Below are positions 25,553 through 37,500 of a DNA stretch of 64,000 bases, piece after piece. The stretch lies in assembly GCF_042242105.1 (NCBI RefSeq), contig NC_092013.1, positions 17,373,618 through 17,437,617 of the forward strand, in the 5' to 3' direction. Below the pieces are notes generated by a model that saw only the letters and a list, made by a program, of their open reading frames with translations, had not been told where the DNA came from and searched no databases. The translations under genes were made by a program, and so were the position numbers. Numbering within the stretch: position 1 is the first letter of the stretch; each line of letters begins with the position of its first letter. This stretch comes from Pempheris klunzingeri. Its lineage: Eukaryota > Chordata > Actinopteri > Acropomatiformes > Pempheridae.

Positions 25553-28500
25553 TTTGCGCTGTAGAAGCTTGAATTAAGACAAATCCACATGAAACCAAAC
25601 TTACCTCTTTAGTTTTATCCATTGCCTTTAAAATGGCAACATTCAGGCTCTCCAGAGCTGAAAGTACATTGAGATACTCCCCCAAGTGCTGAGAAAAATA
25701 TTCTAATAGGAAATAGAAAACAAGCCATCAGTGTCATTGTCAGAATAATCAAAATTTTATGTGAGAGACAAACTCTTCCATGGTGCCATGACAGATTCAT
25801 ATTAAATAAATAAAGGCCACGACAGGGCAGTGAAAATATCTTAGAAATGGCTAAAAATATCCATGTTTGTCTAACAAGTCTGGTTGGAAGCATTTGATGT
25901 TTTCATGCCTACGCATCAAAGCTAACCATGTCATGAAGTTGTTACTGTGTTGTTTACATCATTTTAATGATCACATAATGTTGTTACTGTAGCTCATTCA
26001 CACCTGTGTACAACTGAGAAGACAATTCATTTAAATGAATCAAAATAAAAGGAGATGTAGGGAAGGTTCTTCAATCAGTAAATCGGAGGAAGACTTCAAT
26101 CTTAATTAGGTCTTAGTCCTTAATTAAAAACCTAATTTTGCTTTAACAAAAGTGGGACCTCGAGATGACACACAGATCGAAGGTTAATGGATCAGCAGCA
26201 CTTTTTTACACTCCTCTTACTTAGACTCCATTAAGTTGTCCACCTGAAACAGACAACAACTCTGTGAACTAAATCTGAGATAACAGTCTGTCACGGAAAA
26301 CAGTCGTCAGATGGAAAGGATGCCATTCCCATTCAATAAATTATGCAAAAGTTTTATTCTGGGTACTCCTGGTATTTACAGATCTCTGCCCTATTTCTTC
26401 ACTTTATCCAGGCCATCTGACACACACATGCATTTTTAAGACGATAGAAAATAGGTCAATAAATCTGTGCCAGGCTTTTCTTTTTTATTTACAGAATATA
26501 ATCAATGTTGCAGGTGGATGGTGGCGGAGCTGTTGGTTGCATTGTATTTTAATCTTATTTTACCCCCTAAACCATCTAAAGAATATAGAGACGATATAGA
26601 ATGGATCAAACACGGGGCTTTCACCCAGGAGGCCAGGGTCTGTGTCCCGTGTGAAACCAAAAGTCAACGTCGGCGTATTTTAACTGTTTTAAAAGGCACC
26701 ATGTATGAAACTTCACATTGCCTCCTGTAGTATTGTAATTATTTTAACCATAAAAGGTTTTCTAAACCTAATCAAGTAGTTTTGGCACCTAAAACTTTCC
26801 AAACTGCAGCTATCTGACAGTGTTAACCACATGTTTCTACATTGTTACCATGGCGATGAAGATGGTAACGTTACGCCTGTCGCTGCAGACGTGTTGATGA
26901 TATGAGATGATGCTGACCAGCAGTGATAATAACCGACAGTGGGCAATTTAATGGGCTGATATCATCTGAACTGGGTGACAAAATCTTCCTTCCTGCACCT
27001 CTAAAGGTGGCAGTGTGATGGGAGCTGCTCGTCAGGTGCTCAAAGCCCTCCTGTCCTGACACCTGTCTGACACCTGTCTCTTTTCATTCTTGCATCAAAA
27101 TGTCCGTCAAATGTCCTGGGGAGGTGGGGGGTTGTGGGAGGGGGTGGGTGTATATTGATCTCCTCATCTAACCCTTGGAAAGAAAGCGAATGAGCGTAAT
27201 TCCCAAAATGCAGCAAAACCATTGCTGAGAGTCTTCCAGGCTACCAGTCACTCAGAAATATGAATGCACAGCTAGGACAGGAAGACATCAGCGGATTTTA
27301 AAGACAGCAGTTTTACAGAAATGAATGCGCTGTGATGCATTAAGTAAGACAAAGCACACCAACCTGATAGCTTATCAGTGTCCAGATTGCTGCAAGGCAG
27401 ACGACAATGAGTAGAGAAATTATTGTGCAGGTTAATTACAGAAATTGAAAGAGTGTTGATTGAAAGTTGACACTGCTTACTTCTTTTTCATTAACTGCAA
27501 AACAAGCTGGCATATTCTGTTCTGCTTAGAAATTCTACCTTTTGTTGTTCTGTGTGAAGGATGTAATGTAGCTTTCTGGCTAGAAATGCATGTTAATGCA
27601 GCTGTTTTCCTTTTTAATTTTGCACTGTTAGCACTTCCACTGTTGTAAAAACTTCTTCTTTGTTTAGCATGTCAAGGCAGAAATTATTACAATGTTCTCA
27701 GTATCACAGTTTGACTGCACAATATAAAAAGTTCCCCTGCAGCTTTAATGACATTTTACAGGTAATTTTCACTCTCAGATGCGCACCATAAGCAAAGCTG
27801 GTTAATGGCTTGTTTTCTCTTTTTTTAAGTTGCAGTTGTACAAGTCCGTTGTGATAGTCACAACACACACACACAACACACACACACACTATCGCAGGTT
27901 ACCATTGCTATGTGACGTTAAGCATCATCACCACATGCAATGCTTTTGTTTCAGAAATTATATTATATAACGCACAGTATTGTTATTCAAAACAAGAACA
28001 CCCTTTAATTAGACATCAGAGCTCGGTTCATGCCAACTGCCTCAAAGCTTGGAGCGTGGACAGAGAGGTCTGAGGGCTGGCATGTCACATCAGTGGCAGT
28101 CCCAGCTTAACATCATGTCCAAGAGCAATTTATCACACAGCGTTGGAAGAACTGGCACCACAACAAAAAATAAAGGCAGAGTCGTTGCTGCAGCCAAACA
28201 CTCTAATTGGTTGGGTGCAAAAAAAAAAAACATCTCAAAAATCCATTTTAAAAACTTCAATGCATCTCAATGTGTGTATGCGTGGATTTGTTTAAGCTCA
28301 TGAACCATCTGGTGAATTCATTATTTTACCTGAGCTGATACATAAAGTACAGTTTGACAGCCAAATTAGAAAGTCTTGCTTTGCCTTCCAGTGTTGGTGC
28401 AAAATAAAGACGTGCGGAGGGGGGAAAGGTAGAAGGTGCCTCATGAATAGTAACCGCCAATCTGCCAAAGAGACTAAAGAGAGAATTTCAAAAGCGTTAC

Positions 28501-31500
28501 ACGCACCACAACAGGGGAGACGTGCTCTTTTCCTCTGTGTCTGCTGTGGGTTAAACATTCTCTGCAGACCAGTGATTTCAGCAACTACCCTCAGGCTGAT
28601 TTCTTTGAATGCAATTTCAGGGGAGTAGGTTTTGAAGTGGCTGGTGTAGTCCACAGCATTTTATGTCCAAAGGAAGGAGGTAAACATTAATCCAGCCAGC
28701 TTGAGTTTGGTCACAGGGCTTTTTTTTTTTTTTTAACTGAAGACTTCGCTCCAGCTGTGAGACATTTAGCCTGTAACAGATTACTTGAAAGGAACACATT
28801 AACTGTGCTTTTCAGCTCCAAACGCTTGCTGTTCAGTGTCTTTTGAAGTATAACAGACCGCAGTCGAACACTGTTGTGATGTAATTTAATATAACACGTG
28901 TAGGCATGAAAAATACATGCATTTTTTCACCATGATGCGTTAGAGTCAGCCCATTTCAAATAAAAGACTCACTTATTTTGTCGGCCATCTATGGAAAAGA
29001 AAAGCTCCTGCAGCTCCTCAGTTGTCAGGATCCCATCCGCAAAGTAGGCATTGAACTCGTCAAATGACAGCTTGCCATCATCTGAAACACAGAGGAAGTT
29101 CAAACCTACATCACTACAGAAATAACAACGATGTGACATACAAAAAGTGTGTCGCTGTTTATGATCATTAAGTCCAGCCCAGAAACCCAAATGAAGCCAT
29201 TATTGTGAGATTTTATTCTTGGTTTGGTTTTCCATCAAAAACCTGTTTTCCATCAAGATGATCAGTTCATCCTGTTACATATACAGATTTGTACAGACAA
29301 CCATCTGAAACACAAAAGACATAAACGTCTCATAACAGAATCGATGTATAGAAAGACAGTCTCTTAGTTATAGATATAACAGTGTTGCTCTGTCAGTTTG
29401 GGGTTAGGGTCATGCATGTTTTAATATTATCTATAATTTAAGCGGTGCAGTGGTTAGCACTGTTGCCTCACAGCGAGGAGATTCCAGGTTCAAATCTGCT
29501 GGTTTGTGGTTTGAACCTACGTGGAGTTTACACGTTCTCCTCGTGCTTGTGTGGGTTCTCCCCAGGTACTCGATCTTCCTCCCACAGTCCAAAGACATGC
29601 AGGTTAATTGGAGACTATAAATTGCCTGTAGGTGTGAATGTGAATGGTTGTCTGTCTGCGATTGACTGACGACCAGTCCAGAGTGTACCCCGCCTCTCGC
29701 CCTGACCCTTAACCCTTTATCGGGCAAGGGACCATATTTGGTAACTTAAGTGGGAGTTCAAAATGCCGCCCCTTGCCTCGCCATGAGGCAGTAGAGATTT
29801 CTCCAAACCAATCAGGCTACATGACAGACCGGCAAGAAACCATATATGGTGACTTCATTAACCTTGAGTTTCACCATAAAATTGAATTTTTTTTGAAAAA
29901 CTCACAAAAGTAAAAAATGACCACCAGTAATGGTCTAGGGTTGAAATTTTTAATTTCTAAGTCTTTCAATGAGTGCCCTATAAAGGGTTAAGGATAAGAG
30001 GTATAGACAATGGATGGACATAATTTAAGGACATGCTATTAAAAAGAAAAAATTTAAAAAATTATCTATATTTGATTGCATTTTATAGAACACATGTAGC
30101 CATCAACAATAAGCTTTAACTACTAATGCTTGAGGCACTTTATTCCCTGTGATCTGAGCTTATTGAATCAGTACTTGTAATTGCGAGTTACTCTCGTGTC
30201 TCAGCCCTTTGTTTTATCTCCGGTGCGACAGCGCACTTATCTTACAGCCTGATGAGCACCGTCTCACTGCAAATGAGTCATTTGGTTTCATCTGCTTGTT
30301 CTTCCTTCCATTCATCTCCTGTTTCTCCAAGCACGCACACTCGTTTCGCACAGTGTGGTAATGTCTAGAGCTGGAACCAATAATTATGTTCATTTTAAAT
30401 AAATATGTTGGTTATTTTCTCCTCAGAGTTGTTAAGACTAAATCATCACAATTTGAGTCCAATATGACAACTTAAAATTGCTGTTTTTTCCTGCCATTCC
30501 TGAATATATTCAGTTTACAATTATATAAAAGATATAAAAGCGGTAAATTGTCACACTTGGCAAGCTGCAATCAGGGAAAGTTTGACATTGTTTTTCTTGG
30601 TTTAAACAATTAAGCTATAATCCGAATTGGTGGCATGAATTAAAACACAAAAGCCGTACGTTATCTCAGCTTTACATATGCTGTATACATACACCACTGA
30701 AAAACTCCGTAAGTCCTGACCACTACAATTGTATTACTACAAAAACAGTGCAGAAATATTCCACAAACTATAACTTTAAAATGGAAGAAGCAACATACTG
30801 TCAGCAGATTGGACTTTCCGACTTCTCCTCAGAGTAGTTAACTATGAGCACAGCTTGTTGTGACAGACAATACACAGAAAAATCAATAACAGAAGATAAA
30901 TAGCTTGGTTGTCATCTGTGAAGAAGTGCTCCTTCGTGAGCCTACAATCAATCTGTCTACTGGCACAGATTACATAGATCAGTCAGCAGTTAGCCTGCCA
31001 GAGAAAGACTGCTAGATGTTTTAATCCTCATAAAAGAGTCCAGACCAACAGATAGACGGGTGTCTGTGGAGGACATTTCTGAGCCATGACAGACACTCGG
31101 GCAATCAGCAGAATATTGGAGCGAATTGGGCACTCAGTCAGTAAATGTGAACAAAAGACAGACCGGAGTGATCGGAGCGATAAGACGGAGCCAAGATGGC
31201 ATACAGCGAAACGAGTATGACTGTGAAGTATCTGTTGAATCAGGCAAACAGGCTGGTTTTGTCACAGAGGGTCAGACAAACAAAAGCCATCCAGCCATGT
31301 CATTACTGCTCACATTAAAGAACTATTACCAACTCTATTACCAGTCAGGTACGGGACAACCGTTGGCTTCATAACCCCACTGAGTAATCTGCCCAGGTGT
31401 CTACACAAAGACAAGGTAACGTGGGAGCAGTTTAGTACGCCGCGGAGTTCCAGTTGGCCGACTCAACAAAGCCGAAAAACTCAAGGGCAAGCTTGAAGAC

Positions 31501-34500
31501 CATCTGTTCAGCTGGAGCCCGTTTGACACTGGCCATCATTACCTCTGACCAGAATGCATAATGTGCAGGCTGAGCCTTGCCCACGCGTACTTTGTCTTTT
31601 TTAAATGCCTTTTCCCTCCTCCACTAAAAACCGAGAACAGGTGATACAATTCTTTCATGGTTTAAAGAAAAATCTCACTGTATCTCTGTCAGACATTAAA
31701 TGAACTGCACCACCCTAGAAATCAATTTAAAGAATGTAACCAACTGAAATGAAATTAAACTTTCTATTCAGCAGTATAGCAGTTCATCAGTATCTTAGGA
31801 TAGGACAGGAGTGTAGGATAGGATTGTATAATTGTATAAAATCCTTTGGAACAAGTGGTTTCTAGTTTTATGAAAGAAATGTGCATGTTGGAGCACTGAG
31901 TTGTTCCGGGAGACATGAAGAATGTTAATGTAATTCATGAGGTTAAGGTCATCCTGTCAGCGTGGCTCTGTCGTTTCCTTGAAAATGGCCAATCAAGATC
32001 TAGAGTATCTTGAAGTATACAGTTGAAGCTTCAATAAAACTCTGTAGTCCAGGTTCTTTTCATCTGTTTAATGAACTTTTTTTTCCACTTCAGAACACAA
32101 AAATAAAACGTGGCAGGAAAACACAATGAACAGCAGAAACCACTATATATATATATAAAAAAAAAAGGCAAGTAAGGTCAAAGCCTAGTCTGCTCTCTAA
32201 ACTCAGAAACTCAGAAGAGCTGAATCCAGTCATTATTGATCCTGCTTCAGCATACCGCAGTGAAATCAAATTCAGCACACCCCTGTACTACAGATTTTAT
32301 TCCAAGCTTTTTTGGAGATGCTATATTTATGCCGTCATAGCATACTTTTTTCCGTTTTTTATGCCTGTCCTACTTAGTTCATGCAGATTTTTAATTACAT
32401 TTTGACGCCATCTGCCCTTAGTTTGTGGATATGAGACAAGCGATCCCTTCACGACTTTGTCTTCCCTCCTAGTGTTGTATTTGGAAGACTTCCTAAATTT
32501 GGGGTGCCAAACTAGACAGGCAGCAGTTACGCTCAGAAGTGACACTTTTGATAATGCGTTTGATGGACTAATGATGACTACTAACAGTGTCTTCTATTCA
32601 CTTTGACAGTTCTGGGTTAAATGGCTCCTTCATGAAAGAGGATAACCGCAACAAGAGCACAAGCCTGAGCCTCTATGTGTTTTATTTATTTAATTATTAT
32701 ACAGGTTATATACACTGTTGCCCATAAAGTTGGAATAAAATGTTTTTTTCCTCTTCTCATGAAATGATTGTGACAATGTGATTTATTCTTGATAAATAAA
32801 GTGTAGATCTTCTCAATTTTATTGATCAAACTCTTCATATCACAGTGAAACTTAAACCACAATTAACCTTTGCAAACGGCTTATTCAGGCTTTAACAAAA
32901 TTGGGGGTATTGAACAATTATTCCAACTTTATGGGCAACAGTGTACATTACAATATACATTATTCAGGTTTATGATAAAGAGAATAGTTCCTGAGTTGCT
33001 CGTTAGATGGCTAATGAGTCATTTAGTTTGTAACATTTAGCAAATATTGTTTTCTTTGAGCAGCATGGTGGTGCTGTGGTTAGCACTGGTTCAAATCCCG
33101 GTTTGAACCCGGGGTCTTTCTGTGTGGAGTACTCCGGCTTCCTCCCACAATCCAAAGTTACACATTAGGTTAAATGGTAACTCTAAATTTCCCATAGGTG
33201 TGAGTGTGAGAGTGAGTGGTTGTCTGTCTGTATGTGGCCCTGCGATTGGCTGGCGACCAGTCCAGGGTGTACCCCGCCTCTTGCCCGAAGTCAGCTGGGA
33301 TAGGCTCCAGCTCCCCCGCAACCCTGACGGATAAGCGGTATAGAAAATGGATGGATGTTTTCTTTGACTTTGGACTAAGGCTAACTCTTTGACTGAACTT
33401 ATCTAAGAGGTCCAGTGAACATTTTATTACGTGGAGATATGTAGTAAATGTATATATTTGTGCTAAATGCGGTAAATGCCGAGCAGCAATCCTGCTTTTA
33501 ATCTCTCTCAGGTCCTCGAGAGACGATAGTGGCAGATGGCTTCAAAAGATGGCATTAAAAGCATCTGGGAAAAGGAGATCTGCAGTCAGGTGGGGGGATT
33601 ATGCATTTGTTATCTTAAGATGTTGGTTTCCTCTCAATTCCGGTAGATGCATCCTCACTATATCACTTGCATCCCTTTCGGTGACTTGAAGTGGGGGAGA
33701 ATGGAGCAATTGATGCAACACGTATTTGAAAATTTTTTTTTTTTTCAGTAAAGCATCATTCTGAAGTGATTTTTATCATTTATGATGCGTTCCATAGCTG
33801 TATTTACCACTGGGCTTGTGTTGGCTGTATTTCTCTGCACTGATTCGTTGTCTTACAATTTCTCAACTTTGTGATCAGGATCGCCTCCCACCCACATGAC
33901 TTGATGAGCAGAGAGGGTTGAAGGAAAATGTTAATAGAAATTGTTAATATAATTTCATACATTTTTGCTGGGGTCATGAAAATTAGGGTACCTGCTGAAC
34001 CTACTATTGGTCACATTATAGAACCGTCCATAAACACGCTCTCTCTCTCTCTCTGTCTTCCTTAGAGGTTGCAGATGTATGTTAAATGATATATTGTATT
34101 TGATCTGTATTTCTCTAAAGTGTATTGTTTTTACCTTTAAGTGTCCAACCATGGAAATCGAAGCGTGTGATGTGCATTTTACTTAATTAATTTATTTAAC
34201 TTAAATCATTTAAATTCATGTACAACATGAAATCATGTCATGTCACCATTTATTACAGTTGTTGTACTGAAAATAATGTGCATTAAATTTGACTTTCGTT
34301 GGCACTGTATCATCCTCCTACTGTCCTATCAGAGCAGCTGCAGTACCCAGTTACTGAGCAGATTCCCAACCCAAACACCAGCTGATGCCTTTAAATGAAT
34401 AAATCATTCATGCATGGCCCAGTGACATTTAAGGAACGCACGTGAGCTCTCTAAGTAGATCACTGATTCCAAAAACGCACATGACATACACATCATGTAT

Positions 34501-37500
34501 ATCATGAACGCAGTTTATGAAGGATTGCTCCTGCTTCCAGTTAATGTGAAGCTATTTTTGGAATATTTTCAAAGAACAAAACAATTACGTTCCTTGTGAA
34601 TAACTTAATCACAGTCTGCAGCTGAGTCATACTCTGCATCAGCAAATATCGTTGGCCTGATATTAAAAGAAAAGAAGCTTTTTGAACAAACGAAATGCAT
34701 CTAAAATAATTTTGTTTTTTATTGTATGTTATTTTGAGGTCAATATTCCAGCAGCACTTGTAGCATATAGAACAATAGTATTGTTGGACTGTTTCTCTAC
34801 TGTTACTTCTTTCAAATTCACTGATAATGTTTTTCAAAATAGAATATATCTGTCCAAAATGCTTCATGTTCAAGAAAACAATGTGCATTTTTAAAGGCAT
34901 TTTTGCATGGCTAGTAATTTCTGTGGTCGATAAAAAAAGGAACTAACGTCCTTCACCATCGCGCCCTGATGACGGGGTAGAATCAAAGGCAGTACAGGGA
35001 TTATTATTATTATGAACCATAAAATGTATCGCTGAAGCAATTTGTCTGTGCAACTGTGACATTTGAAAACAACATGTCGAACCGAGATGTGGCAGAGAAT
35101 ATTCTGACCACCCCTGAAGAACACATCGAAACAGTTAAGCCTCCATGCAGCTGCTGACTGCTGACAAGGAAATTCTACTATTACACTAAAAGAAAGAAGC
35201 TATTAATCACAATCTAGGTTGAGTCAGACGCCATATGGTCTTTAATACTAAGCCATAAAATTCACTTAGGAATTTGAAGGTGAGAAAAATGCTTCGAAAA
35301 AGAAAGTTTGCGGCTGGCTCAACACAGCAGGACACAGACAGCTCATGCGTGACGTTTATTCATTTACAGTTTAAAAAAGAAAAAGTCAGAAAAGTCTAAA
35401 TAAAGTGCTCAGAGTATCGGAGTAAACAAGAACCAAATGAGCGAGTGAGGAAGTCCTGCAAAGTAGGGCACAAAGTAGGCCGCTCTTATCTTTTCAAAGG
35501 TTAGTCCCATTGCAGCCTCTCCTAAGTGGTTTATAAATTCCCACGAATGCATCACAGCTTCAAAAGCAGCATTGCTAAAAGAGGTGGGTCTTGTTTCTTT
35601 ATGGTAAACGCCTATGTACTACTGTATGCTCGAACCATTCTGGTATTCTTAGCATCAATGCTCTACTTCGGATGTCTTCCACTAAGCCATCTGTGAGGAG
35701 AGCTGCCTTTTAGCTTCCATATCCTGATTTGAGCCTGCATGCTGCTTTTAGATCACATATTCTTCTGCGTCTCGCTCCTTCACCTCAGTAATGCACCTAT
35801 TCCCCTGCATGGTAAGGCCAACCTCGACTCTACCTGTTTGAAACTTTTCTCTTTTTGTTTCACCGTTGGCAAATGTTGTCGATAGTTACTGGCACTGCAC
35901 CCGGTACCTTTTTTGGTATCACCTCCATCATTGTGGTGACTGAGCCGATGCTAAAAGGTTTTTTTAACTTAATTAAATCGACCCAGATTTTTTTAAAAAA
36001 AGGCACGAAGAGCAAATGTGTTAAGAACACCGTCCCTTTGAAATCCTCTTTGAGAGTGGCATAGCTCCTTAGGGCAGTGCTTAAGATGTGTGCACAGCGA
36101 GTGTGTGGTTGAGCAGCATACAATGGCAGTGAAAGCAGGTGGAGTAGAAGGAACGGTTGGCAGTGAACTCGTCAGTTTCGCAGTAAATGTGCAGTGCAGG
36201 TTACATCAATAAAGGCCACAGATTCTCAAGACTAAAGTAAAGTTCCCATATATTTCTTCCCAGGGGCTGGAAAAGTCGCACTGAAGATGATGTCATGGCA
36301 GTTTCACGCGCGGCATCACCATGACAATAAGCTAAGAATCCCGCCTCCATGGAGGGGGGCACTATCTGTAGTGAAAAACGCAATCCAGAAAAGCACCTGG
36401 TACCAAAAGCGAGTAGAGTCGAGCGGAGTCTAGTCGTGCAGTGGAAACACAGCCTAATGGTCTGAAGCTCATTGATCTTTTCCTCCACATTGGAGCTGAT
36501 GTCAGCCAAGAAGTGAGCTTCATTAGACGCTGCCACACTGTGTATTCTATTCTAGCTATTAAAAAACTGGCAATCTGCATAAAAAGAAGGAAGGCAAACA
36601 TTCTCTAACTATATGTGAATTTAGTTTTGCACAGATTTTTATAAAAAAATAAGACCAGTTTTCAAACCTAAACTTTAGCCGCTCTACCAAAAATGTCCAA
36701 ACAAGATTACTCATCTGTGACCATTTTCCTAATTAGGCAGTGACACAGTTTTGGTGATGTAAGATGGCTAATTATCCTCAGAGTTTCATGCACATAGGTA
36801 ATAGCCAGCTCAGTCTTGAACCATTAAAAGTGCATGCTTGGAGAATTTCAGGGAAAATTATTCGAAAGTGAGTTGGATTTAATTTTTCATAGTTCCATAC
36901 AGTTAGCTCTTATCTTTGACCAAACTATTCCGACTCTAAGTCCACTTACTTCCTTCATTATTGCCACAAGTTCAGTTAGTACCTTACACCTTGCACAACA
37001 TCAGCATTCATTTGGAGTTGTGTCTGCATCCACCTGAAGTCCAGAATTTGATTTGTCATACTATATCTATACTAGCTCTTATCTTGCTTCACCCAGTGAA
37101 TTAATAAAGGGAACAGATGACACGATTCTAGCAGTGTGTAGTATGTTCAGTGCATTATGATCTAATGTAAGTAAATATTTGTTCATTATTCCCCACATTC
37201 TATTGCTGATATGACATACTCAGTCCAATCCCAGCGGTGTTCATTACTCAAAGATAAAAAGCACTGAAAGTAGTGCGGCATCATTTCATTATTTTGTGTG
37301 TTTTCCTTTTATTAATACTCCTCCTTCCCGCTCTCTACCATCCTTTCTCCACTGCTGGTTCAGCCATGACAGTCATCTCAGCCGAGGTCATTATAATAAA
37401 AATCTAACTGTGAATATATTTGGCTGCGAGCCACAGAACAATTCATCACATACAAGACTCGTCATAGCGAAGGTTAAGAGCTGTTGAGAAGTAATTGCTA

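Noticed and set aside
36201-36536. 111-codon minus-strand frame as a possible domesticated transposon gene
   Set aside because: It crosses a MITE-like repeat and I recognise no transposase or other domain.
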